Below are positions 9,771-19,751 of a stretch of 20,980 nt of DNA, piece by piece. This DNA comes from Euplotes aediculatus (Eukaryota > Ciliophora > Spirotrichea > Euplotida > Euplotidae): the NCBI GenBank assembly GCA_030463445.1, contig JAQGFW010001097.1, positions 1 to 20,980 of the forward strand, read 5' to 3'. The notes beneath the pieces are model-generated. The model saw only the letters and a list, made by a program, of their open reading frames with translations, had not been told where the DNA came from and made no database searches. The position numbers and the translations under genes were made by a program. Within the stretch, counting starts at the first letter, position 1. Every line of letters begins with the position of its first letter.

Positions 9771-9848
9771 AAAACGGTTACACCGAAAGGTTAAAATTAG
9801 AGATTAAATTCTTTCTCGAAAATTTCAACCTTTATGTGTAACCGTTTT
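9771..9848. repeat. Inverted repeat, 22-base arms, 34-base loop
   Basis: The left arm (9771-9792, AAAACGGTTACAC then a two-base variation then AAAGGTT) is repeated in reverse complement at 9827-9848, with 20 of 22 positions matching. Weaker pairing continues into the loop (AAATT against AATTT). The arms contain the only CGGTTAC-like sequence in a long AT-rich stretch. It could be a tiny non-autonomous transposon (MITE), a transposon end, or an RNA hairpin. No target-site duplication beyond the surrounding TA-rich sequence was confirmed. Confidence 0.75.
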
Positions 9849-10984
9849 AGTATCTACCTGTCTTCTTTTAAATTTATTTATAAGAATTTAGTTTAGAAGA
9901 ATTAAAAATTACTTGATTAAATCTTATAATAGAAATAAAATAATAGTTTTCAGAAAAGTCTTCAATTTAATAAGTAAATAATAAGTTGAAATGAAATTGA
10001 TTCTATATTTAAACTTAAATCTGCCTTTATTTTACTATTTAAAAGTTATAATATAAAGTTACCTAATCTATTTATTTTTTTACTAAAATAAATGAAATTT
10101 GATAAGTTTATTTTTCTTTTACAAAATGTTTTAGATTATTATGACTTAAACTAATAATTTCAGCAAATTCATACTCTTACTATAAATAATACTGCTAGTA
10201 GATATTTAAATGCTAAGACTGTTATCCAAATGCATTTTAGTTAAACTAAATACATTATTGATCTAAAATGGAAAGAAACTTTCATAAGAAATCAAAGCAT
10301 ATTTAAAAATTCAGTTATAGTTTATTTTTTAGTTTAATGTCAAGCTTTGTTATATCATTTTCATGAATATTAATATAAAAAAATCGAGACAATAGTATGA
10401 TGTTTCGTTTGTATTGAATAATTAAAGTCAAATCTGCTTTTGTTTCAATAATTATCTCGAATTAAAAAAGAAAAGAGTTTTAGTAAAGAATTATAATATA
10501 AACAACTTTTTTCATAATATTATTATCAAATGCATTTAGTTAGAATTCAGATTTTTTTTATCTTAAATTTTAAAATTCATTAAAAATATTTGGATTAAAA
10601 TTATTTATAAATTTTTTATTAGCAAGAATATTTCAAAAAAATTTTGAATAATTAAAAAATAATTTAAATATTTATATTTAAATTTTACTGGTACCTCGGT
10701 ATTTAAAAATTAGAACTACTCTATTTCATAAAGTGATTAATCTTTATATTTTATTATAATTAACAAGCCTATTTAACTTGCTTTAATAATATGTATAAAC
10801 TTATTTTATGATTCAATTTTTATTGATCATTATTCTTAATTTTGCTAATTTTTATTTGATAACTTAAACAGAATATATCAACATCTTTTCTATGAAAATT
10901 TTTTAACTAAATTTTATTAATGTTAACTGTTATATTATTGATTACTAATATAATAAAATTTAAGTAAAACTGTATACATTTTAA
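9849..10984. other. AT-rich stretch without a recognisable gene
   Basis: Very AT-rich with frequent stops on both strands. No RNA gene, clear repeat or coding frame was seen. Confidence 0.55.
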
Positions 10985-11230
10985 CTCACTGGTTTAAGCA
11001 CTATTCTTCATTTCTTAAAAAAAATCATTTTTTTGAAATACACAAATATTAAATGCAATGTTTGTGCTCAAACTAATGAAAAATTAGATGGAGTTCGCAA
11101 ATAGGGATCAATCAATTATCTGTAATTCTGAATTGGCAGTACTAATGCACAATATATTAAGTTTGCTATTGAGCACTCAAATAAAATTATTAGTTTAATG
11201 TATCTATCTGCTATACAAAATATATTTTAA
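10985..11230 (+). pseudogene. Coding-like scrap with a CNVC motif
   Basis: A frame open from 10985 to TAG at about 11102 reads KYTNIKCNVCAQTNEKLDGV. After the stop the same frame gives STNAQYIKFAIEHSNKIISL up to about 11228. The Cys pair suggests a metal site, but no family was recognised. It is probably a fragment of a larger decayed gene. Confidence 0.3.
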
Positions 11231-12140
11231 AAGTCAAACTGATGTTTAATTACACCAAATAAGCAATAAATTTATCTTTCTTCATTTATATTTATTACTT
11301 ACTCCCATTTCCGCTTATATACTTTCATGTTGTCTTTGTAAAACTTTTCATCTTTAAGAGTGAGTAGGTCTACAAAATAGTTAGACAACTATTGCTTATA
11401 AATGGTTTCATATTAAAATGCTTTATCAATTATTATATATTCTCATGACTATTAATGTGCTAAATAATGACTTCCCAAACTATATCATTAATTTTTAATA
11501 GTATATTCAAATTATAAAATTTTAGATGTATTTGGTTCGTTAATAAGTAAAATTCTGCTAAATATTTTCTCAAAATTTTGAATATAATAACAAGCTTAAA
11601 GTTATACCAATTCTATTTAATAAATACTTTTCATCTTTTCAAAATTCAAGAACGCGACTTCTTATTAATTTTTGATTTCTGAAATTAATTCATGATTTTT
11701 TTTTAAATTATTTATTCAAAATTTTATAAAACTACTCCAACGCAAGCATAATTTTAATTTATTATTCGATCTAAAGTAATTAGCTTGAATTATGTTGGTC
11801 TATTTATAAGCAATCTTATGATCTCTTTAAGTATTTTTAGTACAAAACTTTAAAATGTTATTCAGAACTATCAAACTAAATCTGACTGAGCATTATTTCA
11901 AAAATTTCTTATTTCCTTTATTCACAAAATATAAATCAAATTAATTTTTTATTTGCATTTTTGCAGTGATATTTATTTTTTGAAGAAGATTAAAAAATTT
12001 TGAATAACAAATGCCATAATCTTTTAGAAATTAGATCTTTATTATAATTTCTAATTGTGAAATAAAGTTTTTTTATAAACTGCACATTGATCAAGAGTAT
12101 CAATTTTTGGGTTATTTGACACTAATTAATTACTTATTCT
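11231..12140. other. AT-rich stretch without a recognisable gene
   Basis: Stops in all frames and very high A+T. Nothing supportable was found. Confidence 0.55.
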
Positions 12141-12144
12141 ATAA

Positions 12145-12360
12145 AATAAAACAAGCATTTTACTTCTCAAATCTCTTCGTGAAGGAATCAAAAATTCGCA
12201 TATGATACATGAAAACTCACTTTCTTAACCAGGAAGAAAAGACATAATACTGAATGCTCAAATAAAACAATTTTATCCTAACCAGCTAAATATTCATGAA
12301 TGCTTTCAATAAATTGATAGATTTTTATCTTTTTTTAAAAATATTGTTACTTGTAAAAGT
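12145..12360 (+). pseudogene. Coding-like scrap, unrecognised
   Basis: One frame gives LLLKSLREGIKNSHMIHENS, a stop, then DIILNAQIKQFYPNQLNIHE, a stop, and IDRFLSFFKNIVTC. Composition and absence of frame change over about 70 codons suggest former coding. No family was recognised. Confidence 0.25.
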
Positions 12361-12792
12361 TTATAAAAAAAATAATACGAAAGATTTTTATAGCAACTTT
12401 ATCATTATTCTGTTTATTTTCATTCCCTCTGTTTTTCATTAAATTTTAAAAGTATCTGTTTTTATTTTATTAATTTTCTTAATCAAAATAAAATTTTCAA
12501 AGAAATTATGAAATTTAAGCAATTTGCATTTTTTACTGCTCAATCTGAATACTTTTAATTACTTTAAAGCAAACTAGAAATTTTGTTTAGATTCTTTGGC
12601 ATCATTTCTTTTTCTTAAAATAAACAAATTACATAATTTCAGCTTAAAAATTTATAGATGCTGACATTCAAATATTAATAATATAAATATACAATAATTC
12701 TAATAATATTTAATGTAATTATGAATTTAAATAAAATGAAAATAAATAAACAAAGAATAAGAAAAAATAATGTCCTATTTGATAAGATATAC

Positions 12793-12970
12793 CTTCAAGA
12801 TCTGGGCTAACTTTTATTATTCCTTTATTTATTTTTTCATTCTTATCCTTTTTCTCTTCCTTATCTTTTACCTTTATTTCTTCTTTATCTTTATCAATTT
12901 GTTTTCTTGTAATCTCCTCTTGCAGCATTTTTCTAATTGCATTGATTGTAACAACATATTGCTTAAAATT
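12793..12970 (-). CDS. Possible isolated exon bounded by AG and GT, Lys/Glu-rich protein
   Basis: On the minus strand a 178-base open block starts after TTTAG and ends before GTATAT, both acceptable splice signals. It encodes QYVVTINAIRKMLQEEITRK, then a strongly charged KDKEEKKDKNEKINK tract, then IKVSPDLEG. Past the proposed donor the frame becomes an AT-rich hydrophobic run and stops at 12719, consistent with intron sequence. No flanking exons were found within about 500 bases on either side. Without splicing, an ATG at 12928 gives a 69-codon frame. The family is not recognised. The charged tract could also be simple sequence. Confidence 0.3.
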
Positions 12971-12979
12971 CTAAATTAA

Positions 12980-13553
12980 TTAATTTAGATGATTAAAAAT
13001 AACTTAACTCTAAATATAAAGTATTAGTCTGATAAAGAGCAAAATACAATATAGGTTAATTATTTGTTCTTAAAAATAATAAATTAAATCAAAATATTTT
13101 AAAATGAATAGGAAAATTCATAAATTACTTAAAACTAGTTTTTATTTATCGATCAAATAATCAGCTCGTTCATTAAAATTACAATTTTATTTATTAATCA
13201 TTCCTCAAATTAAATATTTTTAGCATGCGGAAGACTTCTAAAATTATAGATTATAAGCATTTATGATCTAAATCTTATAACTTAAGCATCAATTACCATC
13301 TATACATTTATGTTCATGGAAATTGGTTACAAGGAATTTAAATAATTTAATTTTATAAACTTATAGAGTTTCGACCAAAAAAACTTAAATTTGCAGAACT
13401 TATTTTAAATTATAGATTTAATATTCTTCAATTTAATCATATATTGTTTTTTATTATTATTATTTAAACTAATTAAAATATCGAGTCAATACAACAATTT
13501 TAAAAGGGATTAAATCAGTACAATAAAAATCAATAAACACTTTTTGATAAATA
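12980..13553. other. AT-rich stretch without a supported gene
   Basis: A 38-codon frame at 13224-13341 (+) follows a TTTTTAG acceptor-like sequence and reads YHLYIYVHGNWLQGI near its end. It is too short to call. The remainder is AT-rich with stops. Confidence 0.45.
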
Positions 13554-14456
13554 ATGATATTCTTTACAACTGAGCATACAATAGTTTTAAAAAGTCGACC
13601 AAGCTTTAATGAATTAGCAAAATCAGAAACAATTTAAATTGAATCATCTATGGACATTCATCTTGTACGGTTCAAATTTAGCTTTAATTCGAAGCAAATT
13701 CATTTCTCTCTCCATTCATAAATATTTTATATTTTGATAGAAATTAAATTTAAATACCAAGAGAGTCATTATCAAAATCCAAAAACAAACTTAATTCAAT
13801 TTAAATGATAATAAAAATGTTCACCATAAATAACGAGTCTATCTACTTTAGAGTAAATACATAGTCGCAATAAAAAGAGGTTGACTATCCAAAAATGCAC
13901 TTGAAAAAAGATAATAACACTTGTTCCTATTGAAATCAGAGATTGATCTACCTTAAACACAAATTAATCAGATACTAATTTGAGGATTATGATTCAAAAG
14001 AGTGACAAGCAAACACATAATCTATCAATTTATGTAGCTGAGTTTATTCTAAAAATTGCTAGAAGATTCTTCCAAAGCAATAAAGCTAAAAAGGCGACAA
14101 AATTTCTAAAAGAGATTGAGAGAAGAAGTCTACTACCTCTCCTATCAAGTGGAATAAGGTGACAAAGTTGATGTAATTTACTTATACCAGCCTCTATAAT
14201 GAAGATATCTTCAATCTGTGCTAAATATCATATTAGCATCGAAGCATTCAAAAAGATCATCAGAGAGCTAAACGATAATCCCAATGCAAAAATCAATTTA
14301 AACAAAATTAATAATAGTGCATGGAAATGGAAGATTACTCTTGGCTTTATTGAGGTAATCAGAGATTATATTGAAGCACCAAAGAGAAGTAGTCCTGAGA
14401 GAATACAAAAGTATATTTTAAAAGCAAACAATAAAAAGGCTCCATATTTAAACTAA
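13554..14456 (+). pseudogene. Gene with helix-turn-helix C-terminal part; 5' two-thirds decayed
   Basis: An ATG at 13554 begins FFTTEHTIVLKSRPSFNELA, continuing with SSMDIHLVRFKFSFNSKQIH. The frame carries TAA codons near 13635 and 13707. From about 13805 to 14010 the coding-like frame is a different one, with a metal-site-like NNTCSYCNQRLIYLKHKLI and three stops. It then returns to the first frame. The last part is open from ATG 13989 to TAA 14454-14456, 155 residues with TGA as Cys. That part contains a helix-turn-helix (ISSICAKYHISIEAFKKIIR) followed by ITLGFIEVIRDYIEAPKRSS and PERIQKYI, which resembles the paired DNA-binding domains at the N-terminus of Tc1/mariner/IS630 transposases. I infer a transposase N-terminus or a host DNA-binding protein derived from one. 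No catalytic domain follows directly. Confidence 0.5.
13989..14456 (+). CDS. Open 155-residue helix-turn-helix protein segment
   Basis: This is the intact part of the preceding entry, listed separately because it could be expressed alone. With TGA as Cys it is uninterrupted from MIQKSDKQTH to KANNKKAPYLN. Residues 1-60 are helical and basic (FILKIARRFFQSNKAKKATK), about 58-70 hold CQSCC, and 75-95 form the helix-turn-helix. Residues 115-150 form a second helical unit that would fit DNA binding. There is no strong promoter or splice signal immediately upstream. Confidence 0.5.
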
Positions 14457-15639
14457 ATTCCTCTCATTTGCTTTTATAATTTCGCATTCTATTCTATTTA
14501 TATTTGATTGCCTTATATTCACTGAAACTATCGAACTTTACAAAGTCCTAGCTAGTACACATATTTGGTTTAATTTTTATATAATAAATGAGTTATTGGC
14601 TCCAAAAAATCCTCGACTACTTATCCTTACTTTGTTACCTTTTAAACTTTGAATTATATTGCCTCAATATAGAAATATATACCTAGTTGATTATTTTAAA
14701 CGAAAATTTTAATTTGATGTAATATAAAATGTTGATTTCTGAGAAACTCAAGTTAAGTAAAGCCTTATACATATATGATAACAAAATTAAATATGATGAA
14801 TAAATTCAAATATAAATAGCTATATGTTGAGGTTATTGAAATAGGGCTACTCTGAAAAATTACATATCTTAATTAATAATTTTTTGAATTCTTGATACAA
14901 CAGTAGACAGGACACAGTGAGAGAGATTCTGAGATAATATAAATAAAGATTTGACAAAATGGGCAATTTTGTCACGGAAATTTTTTGAAAAATAGCTCTT
15001 TAATTTAAATGAGTCTTTATCTCGTGATTCGCTTTCTATAAAATTTAAGGAATTTTTTCATCTATAGGCAACTTTCTGTAATATTCAATTAAATGCTTTC
15101 CTCCTTGATATTAATTATATATAAAGATTTGTCATATTTACAATTTTACTTTTATTGTTGTTGCTTTTTAAGTACTCAATAATCAAATAGGTAATGTTTA
15201 ATTATTACCAAATGAGCTTTCGCATCCACTGGATCATAATATATCAAATATTTTTCCTGCTTCTAATTTTTGGTTTTTATTTGGTTGTTGCTTTAATTTC
15301 TAACTAAAGTTATTCTTTTTCTATTCTAACATCGTTTTCCGATTTTTTTCTCAGTTTTATTCCTCAATTCTTTTAGGATACGTATCTCCTTTTTTCGTTA
15401 AGAAACTATATTTTCCTTAAAATTTTCATTATATATTGTGAGTTGAATAATTTTTTTCTATAAATTATGGTTTTCTTAAGCAAATGTTTCACTTTTAAAT
15501 TTTTTTCTATCTTTTTATATTAGGAATTTCGTTTTTATCCAAGTCTGAACTTTTAAGATCATCAATAGTTTTGTTACTATATGTATTTTTATTTCCATAC
15601 CCCTACTCTCAGTGGTATACTAGGGATAATATGCTAGAA
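14457..15639. other. AT-rich stretch; one short perfect hairpin
   Basis: No coding frame was recognised. At 14952-14974, TGACAAAAT and ATTTTGTCA are perfect inverted arms around GGGCA. Its small size in AT-rich DNA limits its meaning; it could be a transposon end or a transcript hairpin. The section from 15100 to 15600 is T-rich. Confidence 0.5.
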
Positions 15640-16860
15640 CAGTAGGACAGTTGGTTCTAAGATCTACTAAGAATCTATGTAGAATCTCGATGAATGAGAG
15701 AAGAAAAGATATAATAATATTTGATTAATCCACGATAACCTCTTTATACTCCATGATTATGTGTCAGTTGGGCTGATATTTGATAAATTTTAATCTAATA
15801 TCAAGTGGAATTTTCAGAAGTCCTTCGTTGATCTTCGAGAAAATGGAGGAATTGAACATGTAAAAGAAGGATTATCCATGTTTGACAGGTTGACCATTTT
15901 TAAGTGTTTGAGATATTCTTTTGATAGGATTAAGCAAGATATAGCTAGATTTATTCATAATGTTGAATCAATATATAGTAATCAGAATTGTTCATAATAA
16001 TCAGTTTAAATCGATTTTAAGAGAATAAGTTTGAATGTTCAAAGACAGATTATGTACAAGCTTCCATAATTACTTCTTTGACTGGCATACTTGATTTATA
16101 TTAACATGTAATATCTTATGGATTCAGATATCTTTATAAAATCGTAGATTGTTTTACCAAATTAGAATGAATCATTCCATTGAAGGATAGAGCAACAAGA
16201 TGTACTGGATACATTCAGCAAATATATTACAAATTATAATGATCAGATAATTCTGCAGACTGATAAAGGAAGCAGAATACAAAATTATATAACAAACAAA
16301 TTATGAATTGAGATTAAAATCCAACAATTTTTTGAACTTCTTATAGCCCTAAACATTAGAGTGCTGAAGAAGTTATTAACAGGATAGTTCAAAGTTTTTA
16401 ATCTAGAAGAGGACCACCATAAAGGATAATTATTGTTTGGACGATTTTATATGTGAATTTTTATTGTATTATAAAAATATACTTCTTTCTACCATAAAGG
16501 TTTTCTCCTTACAGATCAATGATGAATAATAGTAAAAAAGGACTTATAAAAAAGGAAAACACCTTAAAATGAATGCTAAAAGCAAAAGTTGTATTTTATA
16601 CCTATCCTGATAACAGTTATGTAAGAATCTCAAATTACATTAAAATTATTGATAGTGAGATTGTCCGTTTTCATCTGATAAGAGGATCACAAAATTCATT
16701 AATAAGGGAAAATGGATAGCTGATAGAAAGTGAATTGACAGCATTAGAAACTATTGTAAGATAAAGATAAATGGATAGCATTAAGCAAGAACATTTCATA
16801 AATAATTCTATACGGAATAGAGAGTGAAAAAATTTAAGTAAAGCCTAAGATAAAATAAAA
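15640..16860 (+). mobile_element. Fossil of an element with a retroviral-type integrase (LTR or Polinton kin)
   Basis: The core integrase domain is recognisable at about 16110-16420. GFRYLYKIVD followed shortly by IPLKDRATR matches the first catalytic block, and LQTDKGS matches the second Asp block. A third block near 16340-16400 resembles the conserved region containing the last catalytic residue. Flanking DNA from about 15640 and on to about 16860 is less AT-rich and coding-like, and probably belongs to the same element. No polymerase, capsid, protease or long terminal repeat was recognised, so LTR retroelement, Polinton/Tlr-like element and other integrase carriers cannot be separated. It is broken in many places, of the order of ten, and looks old. 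Confidence 0.65.
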
Positions 16861-17017
16861 ACTGTATAATTGTTAAATTCATACTTAAATACTAGAAAAT
16901 TTATAAGGTAAGGGATTTAAATATTTTTAATTAAAAATTATTTAAAAAGTTAGATAATCATGTCCTTAACTGGAAGTGAGTGAGGTTATGATTAGCGAGC
17001 CCCCCCTATGAAGACGT

Positions 17018-17180
17018 ACACTTGCACCTAATTGATGAATACACTTTTGAATGATGAATAATTGCATTTGATTGATGAACACTTGCACTTAAAGGACAGA
17101 AACTTGTATAAATCTGCTGGACATCCTCTTTGGCAAATGGACATTTACACCTGACAGACGGACTCGCAACTTGATAGATA
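17018..17180. repeat. Degenerate tandem repeat, about eight units of 20-21 bases
   Basis: Units end in related blocks spaced mostly 21 bases apart: GATGAAT at 17034, GATGAATA at 17053, GATGAAC at 17074, GACAGAA at 17095, and GGAC-containing blocks near 17119, 17139 and 17160. Unit starts resemble ACTTGCAC. The period is a multiple of three, so the minus strand stays open through the array (17200-17006, with SVRCKC and SIRCKC near its two ends). The array is much less AT-rich than its surroundings, and a C7 run lies just before it at 17000-17006. It may be a minisatellite or the remains of a repetitive coding tract. Confidence 0.65.
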
Positions 17181-17589
17181 AACGCCTTATATTCATTCAA
17201 GGTTTTTCGTCTAATTTTCTTTCAAGTAAAAATAATTCTAGTTATCAGTAATCTTCATTATTTTTATTTATTGATCAATATAAATCATAAATAGCTCAAT
17301 ATTTTTATTTAATTGAAAAAATATTTCTTTAAGAATAACTGAACTAATTTAATAATTAAATTTTTTGGAAATTTAACAGACAATGCAGTAATCTCAAAGC
17401 TGAATGTAAGTCAAGAATGAACTAATTCAATGAAAAAACTATGAATCTGATCATGAATCAAGCTTTTATATTTATATATGGATCAAGATTTCAAGATAGT
17501 AGGAAAGGTTTCAAATCAAGTGGAGAATTATTGAGATATTTTTATTCAATTTTTCATTATTTCATCAAATATCAAGATTATCTTTAGAT

Positions 17590-18430
17590 ATACAATTCAA
17601 GGAAGTTTCCGCGATCTGAAGGTAATTTGAAGAATCTTTGATCACTACAATCAATTTAATGATTTTCTTGAGGACAAATAGTCAAAGTCGAATAAATCAT
17701 CCAAAAATTAGAAATGAAGCATGTTACTTTTATTTAAAAAAATTAAATTGAAGATGACCCAACCCTTTCGACAAAGAAACTAAAAATTTAAATTAATTCT
17801 GAATTTGATTTGAACTAAACAACTATTTTTAAGTATTTTAAAGAAATGTATATTCTTCAAAAGTATAGTTAAAGTAGAAAATCGAAGAGCCACAAATAAA
17901 AATGGATGAAAATTGGCATCTTAGTCATTTTAATGATACAAATTTCTATGATATATTTTTTTCAGATGAAACAACATTCAATCTTAATCATTTGTCTGGA
18001 AAAAATTATTAAAAACAAAGATAATTTTAATCATCTCAAAGAATAAAGGAGAGAAAATTGTAGAATGGGTGTCATTAATGCATACAGCAAAACAATCTAT
18101 ATTAATTTGGTGAGAATTTTAACAATGAAGTTTTAACAACTTTATCAGAAGAAGTAGTAAAACTGAAGGAAATAAAAGTATTAAGAAATTATAAACCTTC
18201 AAAAGTATAATACTAAATATAATTGTATCAAAGAAGCACTTATATTCTATCATTAGAAAAAACTAAACTGATTGATTGGCCCCATAATTAGGAGATTTAA
18301 GCTCAATTAAGATTATTTCGGCAATTATGAAAAAGAAGAGAGAAGGAAGAAATTTTACAGCATTTAAAGTTTGAAAAATGAAATGTATAATATTAAGGGG
18401 ATTCAAGAAATTTAAACGATTGAAAAATTA
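17590..18430 (+). mobile_element. Second Tc1/mariner-type transposase, heavily decayed
   Basis: FFSDETTFNLNHLSG at 17959-18000 is the first catalytic block, with its Asp at 17965-17967 intact. It is followed by GVINAYSKTIYINLV near 18067-18110, LTTLSEEVVKLKEIK near 18135-18180, and LIDWPHN near 18270, which matches the family's LDWPPNSPDLNP block. FQKYNTKYNC stands where FQQDNAP is expected, so the second Asp is lost. KRREK near 18333 fits the end of the catalytic domain. Frames change several times and stops are common. Its DETTFNLN type differs from the DEFSIN type at 6560-7600, so two lineages are present. A relation to the helix-turn-helix gene at 13554-14456, 3 kb upstream, is possible but unproven. 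Confidence 0.75.
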
Positions 18431-18607
18431 GTTTGAATATTTAAGATAGTATTGATGACTGTCTTACATAAAAAAGAGAGTTAGTAATTATTAGTTTAGA
18501 TTTGAAGATAATTAATTAAATTTTTATTTTTCATAAATAGACTAACTAAAACTGAAATAAAATTACATTTGCCGTAATACCCTTTATCATTTTACTCAAT
18601 TTGTGAA

Positions 18608-18655
18608 GGGAAATGACAATGGTCAAATTTTATTTTAGAGGGAGAATGACAATGG
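18608..18655. repeat. Short direct repeat, two copies 32 bases apart
   Basis: GGGAAATGACAATGG (18608-18622) recurs as GGGAGAATGACAATGG (18640-18655). Just upstream, CCCTTTATCATTTTA (18580-18594) is a loose reverse-complement match. The cluster lies about 200 bases past the second transposase and could be its terminal repeat region. The matching other end was not found by eye. Confidence 0.45.
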
Positions 18656-19751
18656 GGAAAGGACAGAGGATATTATAGTAATATTAAAAAGAAAATGATT
18701 GCACTCATTCAGAATCTAACCAGGGGTGTTTTTACTACTTAAGTCTTTAACGTTCCTATTTGTACAGTTAATTCACCACCGTAATTTATGCTAAGAACTT
18801 GAGCTAGAGTAATTAGCATCTTTCTAAAATTAGAATTCAATGAATAAATTTTAGTTAAATTGATGAAAAATCTAAATAATAATATCAGAATCAATCAAAT
18901 GAATAATTCATTCACTGTTCCAAATCTAGAATTTAATTAAACAATGATCAAGCATTAATGAATTCGATTTAAAATCAACTCCGATGGTTAGCAAGTGGTG
19001 CTCATAAAAAATTAATCTCTATGAACTTGGAAAGCAAACATGATTTTTTAAAATCTCAAACCAACAACACAAATTCTATCCCTATTTTGGCTTAATAAAC
19101 AGATATTTGTTTTTATCAAAATTTAAAATTCACAAAGAAAGGCGACTTTAATTAAATAAGGTAACTTAAGTAAAGTGAAAGTGTGCGCCAATTAAGAAGG
19201 CAGTCGGTTTGTAATATTAAAAAATCTCCTGATGTTTATCAATTCATAAAATAATCATCAATTTAAATAAAGCAAGTTTAGTTATAAACGTTTAGAATTA
19301 ATTATTTAAAAAAAATACTTAATTCACATTATTTTAATTTTATTTATCAAAATAAATTTATTAGCATATATATATCAAATAAAAAAATTGATTCACTCAT
19401 AGTTGATTTTGTTTGTTTAATATCTCGAAAAATTAACCAAAGTTTTTTCTCAAAACTCATATGAGAATATTATTTATTATAATTCTATTTCAAAAATGTA
19501 ATTTTATTATTAAGTAAAAAGCTTAAAGAGACTTAAATACTTTTACTTTAATCTTTAAAATTTGTTTCTATAAATTTTTTATAGTTTACTTTTATTTTTA
19601 TAACTATATTTTGTAATCAAAAAGGTTTATAATGCAAACTCTTTGCAACATGATTTCTTATGCAAATTTTTAATTATTTATATTAATATTTAAAAGAATT
19701 TATTTTAAAATTCGGTAGTAGTAATCTATAACATTTCTGGAGTTTATAATT
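18656..19751. other. AT-rich stretch with a coding-like island at about 18960-19260
   Basis: Most of this is AT-rich. The island has fewer A and T bases and one frame reads LRWLASGAHKKLISMNLESK, later SESVRQLRRQSVCNIKKSPD. It is interrupted by about six TAA codons, and another frame also looks protein-like. No family was recognised. The 500 bases before the right-end gene's stop show nothing. Confidence 0.35.

Noticed and set aside
13660-13680. GGTTCAAAT resembling a tRNA B box
   Set aside because: No A box or acceptor stem can be placed around it.
18700-19260. Long Gln-rich protein if TAA and TAG are read as Gln
   Set aside because: In AT-rich DNA any frame read this way looks open and Gln/Asn-rich. 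A second frame here is also protein-like, and the right-end gene shows TAA acting as a frameshift or stop signal.
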